Positions 9,621 to 19,990 of a stretch of 64,000 nucleotides of DNA are shown here, in pieces. The translations under genes and the position numbers were made by a program. The stretch comes from Eumeta japonica (lineage: Eukaryota > Arthropoda > Insecta > Lepidoptera > Psychidae): NCBI GenBank assembly GCA_005406025.1, contig BGZK01001466.1, positions 1 to 64,000 on the forward strand. Reading direction: 5' to 3'. Under the pieces are notes generated by a model, which was given only the letters and a program-made list of their open reading frames with translations, made no database searches and was not told where the DNA came from. Numbering within the stretch: position 1 is the stretch's first letter; the number at the start of each line of letters is the position of its first letter.

Positions 9621-10351
9621 TGAAATAGTATAGTCAGCTCGCGGAGTATTTAAGTCGACTGTAATTTTAAAAAATGAAAATTTTATCAACCAGCGAACGG
9701 GAGGATTTTCGAATTCGCTATCGAAAATTCTTTATTGCCGTTGATTTTACAAATTAAAGTTTTGTGTGTAGGTATTTTAAAAAACGGCGTCACTGTTTCA
9801 CGTGTATAATAAGATCGCCAGAACTGTTTCACGACATCAGGCTGTATAAACAGTCTAATAACATGTGTTATCTTGCTCTGAGGACGTTATAGGTTGTCCA
9901 ATCGACTTGGTACCTGTTCGTCTGTCTGTCGACCGCGGGTCGTTTTATGTAGATGATTAACATTTAACATGGTCAGTGATTAATGCTTGTAACATGTATA
10001 TACATACATACATACATAAACACAGGAAAAAGGCCAAAACTGGAATTTTTGAATAAGGAATTATTATTATTTAACTCACAAAACATGTACATAACATTAC
10101 ACATTAGGGTATCGAATATAAAACTCTTTGAAATGCAATTATAGAAATGCATTATGCAATGTTAATTTTTTATTAACGTACAGAAACATTTAAAAATAAC
10201 CTTCATCTTATGTCGAAAAATATTGCACAAAATAACTTGATAATAAGGACAGCCCGGGTTATGTTAAATACTTAGTTTTTTTTCAATAATGCACGAAAAA
10301 ATATTAAAACATCCTTTTAATGTTGCGCCTATCAAAAGTTATTATATATAT
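9621..10351. other. AT-rich spacer
   Basis: A tract of TACA units (TATATACATACATACATACA, about 9995-10015) and no other structure. Nothing coding seen. Confidence 0.4.
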
Positions 10352-10570
10352 GTATATATTAGCTGTCCCGCCCGCTTCGCTGGGTAATTTTTATTATAAA
10401 ATAAAATGGCGAAGGATTTGCGGAATTCTAAAAATGAGTAGCCTAGAACCATCTACAAATCATCCCGCATCGAATGGTCCCAGTCCCATGTCTATACGTT
10501 TAATAGTTTTTACGTTATTGGCGAACAAAGACAACCTATTTTCATTATATATGTATAGATATTTATATAT
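10352..10570 (+). repeat. Family B repeat
   Basis: Forward copy of the family at 8401-8625 and 55140-55342, starting AGCTGTCCCGCCCGCTTCG. The 91-codon frame across it (10320-10595) is formed by the repeat and is not a gene. Confidence 0.85.
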
Positions 10571-10619
10571 CTGTTTGGTAGACTCAAACAAGTAACAAAT
10601 TCATAATAGTATTATTATT

Positions 10620-11065
10620 ATAAAAGGCACCACCAGTTATTAAGTGTCACGTGAACATCGAATCAATTCTTTCATCTCTTATATCGAAGTTCCGATCTCA
10701 GTCTCGATCCCATACCACTAGAATTATAAAATATCATTATGCCGAAATCACACGTAATACGGCTATTTTTTATCATGTAATGATCTGAATTACGCTCTTC
10801 ATCCGGATTTTGGTCCTGAATCGATGTTGGAGTCGGACATCTCTTGGACATCGTTGTTATCGATAACCAATCGCCATAAATAAAGAACACGTTCTACGAT
10901 CACGCAAGCGAAGCCGCGATGAAAATTGAGTATATGCAGAATGAGTATCATATTAATTATAAGTTATACGTCATACTGGCGCATAAGCAATATTGCTGTA
11001 AAAGGTCAGTGAATTTTGTTTACAGCGTCATTGAGTAACAAATATACAAACTTTCACATTTATAA
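10620..11065 (-). repeat. Family C repeat, reverse copy
   Basis: Reverse complement of 8880-9345, with GATCACGCAAGCGAAGCCG (10899-10917) as the mirrored central block and a 'tgagtaacaaatatacaaac' end. It lacks the GGTGGAGCC end, so it is truncated there. Confidence 0.7.
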
Positions 11066-11319
11066 CATTAGTGGGATAATAACGCTAACTTAGATCGATC
11101 GTCAAATTGTACAGGGTGTTTATTTGAACAAAATCTCGTTTCTTATCCGTTTGTTAAAGAAGATTTCTCATAGGAATGAATATAAAAGAAAAGTTGATTC
11201 ACTATTACATTACCCTGGAGACACATCCCGTTTTTACAATAGTACCCTTATCGATTCTCAGTAGCAAAAATGGGTTTAGATGTCACCTATTGATAAATCA
11301 CTGGTCAATTTAATGTAAG

Positions 11320-11450
11320 ATTGAACGACATTGAAAATCGCTCACCGGCAACTGACTCCTCTGGGGTTCCAAATGTTCATGGGTGGCAATGACCATCTAA
11401 TTTCCAATGGCTTGCATGCTTGGTTGCCCCTTACAAATCCTATAAAAAAA
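11320..11450 (+). repeat. Family A repeat, 3' end
   Basis: Carries ACTCCTCTGGGGTTCCAAAT, GTTCATGGGTGGCAATGACC, a GCATGCTTGGTTGCCCCTTA block and a TCCTATAAAAAAA end, the standard family A 3' end. Confidence 0.75.
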
Positions 11451-11829
11451 ATTTAAAATACAAGCTTTTAAATTTCCTTCCCTTTGCGATCTATAGACAA
11501 AAGCGAGTTATAAATGAAAAAAACAATGTTGTAATCTTTTAAAAAAAATGAATTATGAAATTATTAAAATGACATTACGACATTTCTAGCAGAAGCTGTC
11601 AGTGGATTGCTAATTAACGAGGGAAACTTAAATTACTAAGTAAACATCGATATTCATTTTGGGGAGTAACTTCCTGTTTGTCTGTATTGACTTGCCTAAA
11701 TGGTTCCGATGAGGATTCACTAATTTTGGCACACCCTTCGGAAATTGGTAGTCTACCTCGTTTTTAAACCTGATAGTCGATTTGTTAGACGCTAACCGTT
11801 ATTTAAAAAATAAATCTTTTGTTTTATTA
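11451..11829. other. AT-rich spacer
   Basis: Nothing recognised beyond a possible repeat remnant around 11640-11760. Confidence 0.3.
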
Positions 11830-12066
11830 CACATTTGAGATGCAAACGAGGAGATGAACCATCGGGGATTATAAGTCACCGCAATCTATTCTGTTGGGCA
11901 CTCGCAGTGAAATCAACACTGCGTTGCCGAACTTTTGGAAGGGAATGAGATATCTGGTGACGGCAGATCGGGTTGATGGAAGAAAGAGAGGAGAGTGGGC
12001 CACCGGAGCTATCACTTACTGAACGAAACGAAACAGCAAAAGCTGCTACTTTATGTCCATATTCTG
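11830..12066 (-). repeat. Family A repeat, reverse copy
   Basis: In reverse complement it follows the order of the longer copies: ...GTAGCAGC, a CTCCGGTGGCCC block, CTTCCATCA...GATATCTCATTCCC, then the 3' tail. It creates the 64-codon frame 11973-12167, which is not a gene. Confidence 0.6.
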
Positions 12067-12664
12067 TGAAAATGAGGTATTTCTCCGGTCAGCCGGCCAA
12101 TTTATGTACTGCAGTAAAGTTAATCTACAGTATGGCTTTACCACAATATTTTGATATTGATATTTGACAGTATAATATACTAATAAGTGCCAGTCTACAT
12201 CGTTTTGAAATCTTTAACCTTTACCGACAGACTCAACGTAAACCACAAGAATACGCACCTATATTACTTTCAAGTTACTTTCATCGATACGACAGTCTAG
12301 TCTAGATCTAAAAATAACTCGGGCCCCACTCCGATGAGTACATATAGTTATTAGACGATCCATCATTAGCTAATACGCCCTAAGTCGGCTCATACATCAA
12401 GCCGCGGCAACTTCACGCGCCCAACTTTTATTATAGTAATGGCTTCGGAGACCGGCCGTCATCTGTTAGACGTCCTCATAATACTCACGGACGAAGTTCC
12501 TAACGATATTTATTTTAGTTTTTACCAACGACTCGATGGTGGTTTACTTAATGTCGCATTGGTCGAGACCGGAAGTCGTGATGGCTCAGCGGTTGAGGAC
12601 GTTGCTTTCGGACAAGCAGACACCGGCTTCGATACGTATTACGTAGGTCGATTTCAAAGTTCAG
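12067..12664. other. Spacer with moderate GC, nothing firm
   Basis: An 85-codon + frame (12439-12696) overlaps the end of the mariner relic and lacks recognisable motifs. 12570-12600 (GATGGCTCAGCGGTTGAGGA) looks like the start of a tRNA-derived SINE, but no B box follows at the right place. Confidence 0.3.
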
Positions 12665-13640
12665 GTTATTTTTATCATTATTGTTTTTCAAAATAATGAT
12701 AATTGAGATCGATACATCGCCGCATTCGCCGGAATCACTGACAGATTTTGATCGCTCGTCACCTTAATGGCCTTTTCACGTGCAGCCGCTGCTAGCTCGC
12801 GTCCGTAAACCACGTTCCTCGAAATTTTCCTTTTATTTTCGGCAATTAATAAAAATTGCATGGTGCGTGGTCGGGGTTTTATGACCAGTGAGCCAGTTTT
12901 TCTATAGTTAACGTCTCCAAATAGTCAATTGTTTGTCTGGCGGTCTGCGACGAGGCGTTGTCATGATGAAGGAAAAAATTATTTCGAGGTCGTTTTTCTC
13001 AAACTATTCCCGATACAAGAGGCATACAATCGTTAGTGTACCAGTTTGCAGTGGCTATTTTTTTTATCTAATTAAATAATTGTTGTATAATGACCAGTCA
13101 TTTCGAAGAAAGAGGCCACCATCTTTTTTCCAACCCTTCGACCTCGCTTTACTTTAGTAGGCAACTTCTCGAAAGGAAACACCTGTCTTTTGGTTTCGGT
13201 ATTGTAATAGTAAATCCAGCTTTCGTCACCTGCGACTATTTCGGCAAATGTTTGCAGCGGCAAATGTTTGTATTATTTCATGTCATCATTTATTTCGACG
13301 AAGTTAAGCTTCGGTCAAAATTATGAAGTATCCACCAAGCTTTCTGACCGCTTAATATTCACGAAGGAACTTATGCACTTGAGTCATACCAATCTACTTA
13401 TGCTTGTCCGAATCTGGTGGTAGGTTACTCTTTTGTCGGTCTCTATCACGAGCCGCACAGCATTGATGTTGTCTTCGGTCGACGCCGTAGAAGGACGTCA
13501 CGCAGATAGTCAGTCAGACTACTGTGACTACGTTCGAAGTAGTTAAATAGTGGCAAAGGATGGAGTTTCACCGTGAAAGGCCAACTGAAGTCTGTTATAA
13601 CTTTCTTGCTAGCTTAAATGACAACGCAATTCATAGAAAA
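12665..13640 (-). pseudogene. Mariner transposase relic 1
   Basis: On the - strand from about 13540 to 12680 the three frames give mariner landmarks in order: ENINAVR...TYHQIR (DNA-binding region), GDESWIYYYNTETKRQ (first catalytic Asp, about 13230), HHDNASSQTA (second Asp, about 12968), a tract equivalent to the SPDLAP region replaced by a stop after LAHW, and the terminal CIDL...YFEKQ with a stop near 12690. Frameshifts and stops make it dead. It acted by cut-and-paste with a DD34D site. Terminal inverted repeats were not found. Confidence 0.85.
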
Positions 13641-14139
13641 TTATTGTACAAAAATTTTCTCGCGTTATATTCATGTTGATGTTAAACAAACATTTTAATT
13701 TTGCCTCCAATTTGAAAAACGAATGACAAATGTATACAATATACATAATAAGATTGGCAAAAAGTTCCATTCTTACAATATAAATATATTTTTTTCGATT
13801 TTATAGTTTCTAAGTGGCCAGTCTTAAAAATTTAAATTCTTACCTAGGTATAGACGAATTGACCAACAAAAATTGAGCAAATACTTAAACAAATTATGTT
13901 TCGAAAATTTTGAAATATCACAACAATAAAGCACGTTCCGAAACCTCTCGTCTGTCAAACTTTCATCCTCTGATTGATGGATGCCTCGAGATCGTTTTAG
14001 AACGCTCCCAATGGTTGAGACGCTTCGCGCGGGATCAAGTCGTCCACGTTATGAATTATTATATGCATTACATGCGTTAATATCTCGTCGCTTTATGTAT
14101 ATCTTCTACATCCGGTTTCACTTTCACTGCATAATAATG
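13641..14139. other. AT-rich spacer
   Basis: No feature recognised; AT-rich and low in structure. Confidence 0.35.
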
Positions 14140-14710
14140 TCTATACATTTTACATTCTCGCTGAACGTAATCGGGAGTCATAATCGGGCGGGTTGGGAAC
14201 TTGACAAACGCCGTCACCAATACCGTGGCAATCTCCGGCACCGACGGCTTAAAGTGTTCTTCGACGCACGGACTAAAGGATTTTTATTTGATTTAAGTAA
14301 AAGAGTCGACTGTCAATGCGGCCGTCGTAGTGTCTCGAAAGCGGTAGTTTTTAAAAAGTACCCTTCAATTTAAATTAAACACGAACGCTCTTGAACATGA
14401 TTATTCTTCCTAGCAAACTTCACTTGGATTCAAAAATATGATATTAGGATTCGAGGGATGTTAACGATGTTAATGACGGTCGTTAGCGGTCCCAATGCTG
14501 AGGGTTATAATGATAATGGTAATAACTAATGGGATGACGACGTCCGCCACCGACGGCTTAACGTGCACGGAGTGAGCGGTTGAATTGGACTTAGGTTAGA
14601 AACTCATTGGTCGGTTCGCCTGCAGTTCAGGACTGGAGCTCGATTCCTTCTAGTTCAAGCACAACGTTCTTAATCGATTGGCCACTACTATAACCACGCA
14701 TTTTATCTTC
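14140..14710 (+). repeat. Family D repeat, two diverged partial copies
   Basis: 14200-14260 and 14540-14580 both have a CCGNCACCGACGGCTTAA(A/C)GTG block; the second continues TTGGTCGGTTCGCCTGC, GGACTGGAGCTCGATTCC and ends TTAATCGATTGGCCACTA. The copy at 27530-27790 has the same order. The GAGCTCGATTCC word resembles a tRNA B box, so a tRNA-derived SINE origin is possible. The 130-codon frame 13981-14373 crosses the first copy and is not convincing as a gene. Confidence 0.5.
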
Positions 14711-15151
14711 ATAGTGGGTTTATGACATTTGTTTACTTTTTAAAACTTGACCCAGCAAAGGGTGCGAGTCATAAATTCCACGTTAACTGTTCAGGTACAA
14801 TTTTAAAACGATAATAAAAAAAACAGCAGCGGTCGTGAGGTTGTAACTTCGGCTCCAAGAAGTTATCGAGTTCCGACATGGCTATAGATAAACTGACGAT
14901 TAAGTGTCGTAATTAAAGTGTTATTACAACCACATCCTATTTTCTTCAAAGTGCTAGTGAAATCTTTGGTCCTGGATGTTATAAGTCCAAATCTACACTG
15001 TTTTATTTAACCAGAAATAAGAAAAAAAATTGAGAATATATAACGCTGTAAAGTAACAAACATTTGAATAGAAAAAGAATGTAAATCCTCAATCGGTCAT
15101 CATGGTTCAAAGGTTCAATACCCTGATCCTGGATGTTCTTTTTTGTTACAG
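14711..15151 (+). other. Intron (or upstream region) before the Dgk start exon
   Basis: Ends in a good acceptor: a pyrimidine-rich TTCTTTTTTGTTACAG up to 15151. Nothing else is recognised. Confidence 0.6.
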
Positions 15152-15244
15152 GCAAGATGCCCAACCAGGCGACGAGCGCGACCGGCTTCCAGTGGGACAA
15201 ACTCTCGCCCGCCGAGTTCCAGCAGCTGCAGGAGCTCGCCTCCT
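15152..15244 (+). CDS. Dgk: Diacylglycerol kinase (type I), start-codon exon
   Basis: This exon begins after a TTGTTACAG acceptor and carries five bases of 5' UTR, ATG at 15157 with A at -3, and 29 codons plus one base. It ends at a GTGAGT donor. The peptide contains FQWDKLSPAEFQQLQELAS, the start of the recoverin-homology domain (DAG_kinase_N) that opens animal type I diacylglycerol kinases. These enzymes phosphorylate diacylglycerol to phosphatidic acid at membranes, damping protein kinase C signalling, and are controlled by calcium through EF hands after this domain. The split codon T|AC (Tyr) joins it to 17982. The identification rests on the conserved LSP-EF-QLQ block and the continuation SYST-KL-DVL. 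The first exon in the coding sense is sure; upstream non-coding or alternative exons are not. Confidence 0.88.
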
Positions 15245-16224
15245 GTGAGTATACGCCGAGCACTTAGAACCTTAGCGACGTTGCAGCTCGAAATGAGCGT
15301 ATCCAGCTAATGCATATAACCTTTGCAATGTAAAGGATTGGAATGGCAGTACTCGGTTGTTGCGTATAATATTAGTGATATTGAGTTTAAATATGGCCGC
15401 ATCTAGCTATACCTGCAACCTTAGCAATGAGGTATCCAGCTAATACTTATGATCTTCGCTATGTATGTATATATATATTATGAGTATACCCACTTATAAC
15501 CTAAACGCTGGTGAGATTTCAAATAAGGGTATACGTCTAGTATGCTTATAATCTTAAGGATTTTGAAATTTAAATACTTAGAGTACTCGGTATGTATTTA
15601 GAACACGAGCGATGTCGGAATGCCGAAATCAGGAGAAACAGCGAAAAGTGGCAACGCATTAATGGTAGATTAGATTAGATTAGAAAGGCATTCTTAATAA
15701 GACTTTAGCTAATTCGGTCTGCATGTCCAGCCACGCACTTTTATAATTCGCTGAGTGTACCACTCCGATGGATCGCATCGCCTGTAATGAATATTGCCCG
15801 TAATTGTATGGCCGGTGCCCGGTGACGTCATCGATTTAATCCGATAATAGGTCTGCAACAGGAATCACGTGAAAGCTTTCCATTGAATTGGCCTCGTAGA
15901 ACTTAATTCCAACTATACGTTGATACCGAGTAATGTATACTTAGTAATGCGATCGGGATTTACAAGGCTGTTGGACTTGTACTAAACGTACTAGCGTGCT
16001 AATTAAGCACTCCCGAGTCGTCTGAACTTCATCATTGCTTTGCTCTCAAAGTTTCTTATTAAATATTTATTCTCTTATTAAAAAAATATTTATAAATGAA
16101 ACAGTTTTCCGATGCTCGCTGTTTTGACGTGACAACGTCTTATAAATTGGTTTGCCGGGTGACACTTCAAGAAACTGCGTTACGCTCCGCTCACGTTATG
16201 CGCTCACAATGAGAGCGAGTGAGA

Positions 16225-16352
16225 GGCACGCGTCCCTTCCACTCGGGCATGGTTAGCCCGCCTAAGAGAGAGAGACAGACATAAAAGTGAAGGCACGCGT
16301 CCCTTCCACTCGAGCACAGTTAGCCCGCCTAAGAGCGAGAGAGACAGAGCAG
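16225..16352 (+). repeat. 67-bp direct tandem duplication
   Basis: GGCACGCGTCCCTTCCACTC and TTAGCCCGCCTAAGAG occur twice, offset by 67 bp (16225 and 16292), with only a few differences. A GAGA-rich tract (16338-16370) follows. The GAGA runs could bind GAGA-factor-like proteins, but nothing shows function. Confidence 0.8.
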
Positions 16353-16688
16353 AGAGAGAGTGAGAGAGAGCATACACACCGGTTCATGTCTTGCGCTTCT
16401 ATTTCGCTTAGGCGCCTGCATACAAGTTTACACGTTGCCAGTTAATTGTAAAACGATTGTGTAGTGATAATGTGAAGGTAGTTATATTTGTATATAAATA
16501 CGTATGTATGTGTAAAGGTAAAAATAAAATTTTGTTAATATGAAATTCAGTGCGAGATTCTTTGTATAAATTAATGTTTTAAATATAATTCTTTGTATAA
16601 ATAAATGTTTTAAATTGTTACTATTATTTCATCCTTCTTCCTACTATACGAATGAATATTCACATTAAAATGATTTTACCACTCAAAG

Positions 16689-16747
16689 TCGTTGTCACGT
16701 AAAACTTTCGCCCGTATACCGACTTTACAGGCAACCAATTTTTTTTG
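16689..16747 (+). repeat. Fragment of the window-edge repeat
   Basis: GTTGTCACGTAAAACTTTCG followed by CCGACTTTACAGGCAACCAA parallels 70-125. Confidence 0.65.
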
Positions 16748-17981
16748 TTTCATTATAGAGTTACCGTATTCACAAAGCCAAATGACCCCAATATCGGTTA
16801 TTCTTTGAAAACATAAATGGTGCTATTCATGAGATTTTAGCATAACAATTTTATTTTCAAATCAATTTTGTGAATATCATATACATATAAGGTGATTTAT
16901 TACTCTTGAAATAAATAACTTAACTGAGTTTCTCTGGAAAAGACAATGTTATATTACAAATAATGTTTTATATACAATATTACATACAACTTTACATAAC
17001 TAAAATTACTAACTTAGAAAAGAAACAATATTTAAAGCTATTATTTCATATTAATAATAACGAACAACTTAAAACGTAACCTTCATATATCTATTTGCCA
17101 TAGAATAATCGAATGACATGGGTAAAAAAATTCAAATTAAATGAAGTGCCATGGCCTTCATTTACATACATTCTCACAAAACTAATTTATTCATTTGAGC
17201 CACTCTGATTTTGGTAGCCCTCATATATAAAATGATACGGTACTCGAGTGCTTTAATAGTATACCAAATGTCATCTCATTGTGCAAGTTAGAATTGAATT
17301 GTAAAGAGACATGCAGACAAATAACAGACTAGTACTCCTCGTAGCTCTACATGACGGCGTATTCCGTTAAGTTTAAATGTTTTAAGCTATCATATAGTTA
17401 ATAAAAAATATACAAATAATTAAACAAACAAATAATAACATACATTTTATGCGCCGAAGAGTTCATTATTTTATCATGTTCGTTATTATATCGTTCAGCA
17501 TTTTATCGAATTCCATTAAATAATTATTGATTTGTTTTAATAAAGGTTTAAAGCAATTTTCAACATACAAACAAACGGACAGACGAATAAACAGACAATG
17601 GCTCATACATCACTTATCCGTATATGAATCAGATAGAATAATTTAAGAAGTTGTACTGACAAAATATGGCCCATATCCCTTCTCAGAGTAGAAGCTGTAT
17701 TTAAACTAAGTTTCATGAAAATCAGTTGAACGGCTTAGCCTTAAAACGTAATACACAGATAAATTTACTTTTTTCGTTCACAATAGCAGTACTATAAATT
17801 ATACATAAAATTTAATGACAGTCATATAAAAACATTTTAAAGCTTGTCGTGAGTCTCTCAAACCGCCGCACAGTACATCATCCGTTGAAACTATTAATTT
17901 TTTTCCAACCTTAAACTTCTGAGCTTACTCTAACCAATCAAACCTCTGAGGTCTTTCTAAACCAAAACTATCACGTTCCAG

Positions 17982-18049
17982 ACTCGACGAGCAAGCTCCA
18001 GGACGTTCTCAACCAGTTCTGCGAAGTCAAGAAGCAGAGTCCAGACGGG
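17982..18049 (+). CDS. Dgk: Diacylglycerol kinase (type I), second coding exon
   Basis: A 68-base exon between a CAG acceptor and a GTGAGT donor (18050). With the leftover T from 15244 it encodes 23 residues beginning YSTSKLQDVLNQFCEVKKQS and ending PDG, in phase 0. YST-KL-DVL is the second conserved block of the recoverin-homology domain, and it follows the first block with the spacing seen in vertebrate alpha, beta and gamma forms, so the two exons confirm each other. The next expected piece is an acidic segment with a D-EGF--F motif in phase 0; I could not find it on the + strand downstream. Together the two exons give residues 1-52 of a protein that is usually 700 to over 1000 residues. 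Confidence 0.88.
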
Positions 18050-18999
18050 GTGAGTCAGTCCCTGATCTATATTTAGCGGAAGTCTTCCAAATTATACGTT
18101 TCAATCGGCTGACAGCACTCATCTTGCTATGGACAAACTTAGCGGATTAGCTTACGAAGTTAACGGTTTAAACTTAGAATGTTTCATGTTATATTGAAGA
18201 GCGCGTTCTTAAATTATCATTATAATGTGTGCATTTCCTAGAGAACGTATACTTATTGAATTGAAATAAAATTTGATAAAACCTTACTTTTACCCATGAT
18301 CTGGGCTAGTTTAGTAGATGAATTGAATACGCTTTTAGGGATAGGCCGAAGATGGCGGTCGATTCTATTCTGAAGTAATACAAAAAAAATATGTGTATTA
18401 TTAAACGCATGTCAAAAAAAAAAACCAAAATTAAATATTTTTTTATTGTTTCATCTCTCGATTGCGAACTGTTTCGTGATTTACTTTAACATTGCCTTTG
18501 CTATTCCGATTTTCGGAATTCCGTAGCTAAAACTGGAATGAAATTGCAATGTCACTTCTTGTAAATATTAAATACAACTACATTTCTGAATACTAAGTCT
18601 CTATAGTATAAAAATCTTAAGCGTGTCAAAATAAGCCGGTGATCAGCATTTTGCAATTGAGAATTGTTGATATATAAATTATTTATTAACAAATTTATTT
18701 GAAAATAATTTTATTGAAAGTACCTACCTATAAATGTGAGTTTTTGTAGATTTCGAAAACGTGCGGTTACAAAGTTAGAGGGGCCATACAAAATTAACGA
18801 TTTTGGAAAATAAGTGGCAAATACATATTTGAGATAAATATTCTTTTAAAAATCCACAAAAGCCTCTAAGTATCAAACAACTTGCCTACAATAGGTTAGG
18901 TACAATGGGTAATTTTTTCATCTTTCAGTTTTATGTACGGAAGCAAGCAATTTTCAGTTTTTTCTTTTAATTTTTAATTAAACTATATCGCATGTTGTA
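18050..18999 (+). other. Dgk: Start of a long Dgk intron
   Basis: AT-rich sequence after the donor, with no second exon or recognisable repeat. The intron probably extends over much or all of the remaining 46 kb, because no later Dgk domain was seen. Confidence 0.5.
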
Positions 19000-19540
19000 T
19001 TGTGTGCGATACAACATGCACATTTTTTGTTTTTCATTAATAAAAAACCAAAAAGTATTATAAAGAAAAGTATCTATCCAACACAATCAAAAGACCAAAA
19101 GAAATATATAGCTAGTTTGACATATTTTGGTACAATTTCGGAGAAAATTTCAAGATTATTAAAAAAACATAATATTTATACGGCCCTTAAAACAAATAAC
19201 AATTTGAAAACTTTATGTCACAATAAAGATAAATTACACAATAATAAAAAATCTGGAATTTATAAATTAATTTGTGATGACTGTAAATCGATATAAATAG
19301 GACAAACCGGACGTTGTTTTGAAAAAAGATACAAAGAACATATTTCGGCCTTTAGAAATAATAAATACATCCCATTTTGCTAAACATCTATTAGAAACCG
19401 GTCATAAGCTTAATAACGATCACAAAATCGATGTTTTGCGTGTGTGTGAGAAGGGGTTACGTTTAAATGTTTTGGAATCCTTCGAAATTTTAAAACATAA
19501 ACATAATAATAATATGCTCAACGACCAAATTTACGTTTAA
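19000..19540 (+). pseudogene. Penelope-like element: C-terminal GIY-YIG region, broken
   Basis: The frame from 19000 gives KISRLLKKHNIYTALKT, the thumb-like end of the reverse transcriptase, and then GIYKLICDDCKSI. A TAA at 19294-19296 stands exactly where the second catalytic tyrosine of the GIY-YIG nuclease is expected (SI*IGQTGRCFEKRYKEH). The frame then continues to about 19365 and shifts by one into SHFAKHLLETGHKLNNDHK, ending at 19540. Penelope-like elements join a reverse transcriptase to this endonuclease; the main RT part is missing upstream, so it is 5'-truncated. Strong match to the family by motif; no function remains. Confidence 0.88.
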
Positions 19541-19990
19541 AAATCGCCATTAATGGACGCTTGCCTGTATCTATTTGGGTAATGTTGGTGATGGTTAGTC
19601 TGTGACATTTGACAGGCATGTCTATCGGTGGTGGTCTGTGGCTGCCTTAAGAATGTTTTCGTCGCTCTTTGACCATTGCATGACAGCGACCCGCTTAACG
19701 AGGTTGTGTTGGTTGTTTTAACGCTCCTAGCACCCTGGTGGATGTGACTGTCGGCAATTTCCTGAGGATGTGCCTGGTTGGCATGAAACGTGCGTGGAAT
19801 TAACAATTTAACGGTTGGCGGAATAAGATAATTATAAAAATAAATAACACTTGCTTAGGTGTTCGATATCTGTCAATCCTCTGGAATCAATATTCAATCT
19901 TTGGATAGAGTTTCGTAGTGGAGAGGCAGATTCGAGGGTCAGCAGTGGGTTGCCTGCTGCATGTTAATGCATGATGCAGGCAGGCGTCTA
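19541..19990 (+). mobile_element. Penelope-like element 3' region
   Basis: Directly follows the broken ORF. The landmarks GGTGGATGTGA (19737-19747), CCTCTGGAATCAATATTCAA, a CGTAGTGGAGAGGCAGATT block, GAGGGTCAG and the hairpin GCCTGCTGCATG...CATGATGCAGGC (about 19950-19982) recur in order at 35320-35615. The hairpin is kept there with changed bases. The 89-codon - frame (19537-19806) lies within this UTR and is not a gene. Confidence 0.75.

Larger units (their letters stand above)
15245..17981 (+). other. Dgk: Dgk intron 1 of the coding region (2737 bp)
   Basis: Bounded by GTGAGT (15245) and a TATCACGTTCCAG acceptor (17981). It contains the 67-bp duplication at 16225-16352 and a repeat fragment at 16689-16747. 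A short ATAAA-rich duplicate (TTCTTTGTATAAA, 16557 and 16590) and AT-rich sequence fill the rest. TGACGTCA occurs once (15833-15840). Confidence 0.85.

Noticed and set aside
12439..12696. 85-codon frame beginning MASETGRHLL
   Set aside because: No recognisable domain, and it overlaps, on the opposite strand, the C-terminal end of mariner relic 1.
14620..14700. tRNA-like segment with GAGCTCGATTCC
   Set aside because: Only a B-box-like word; belongs to repeated family D.
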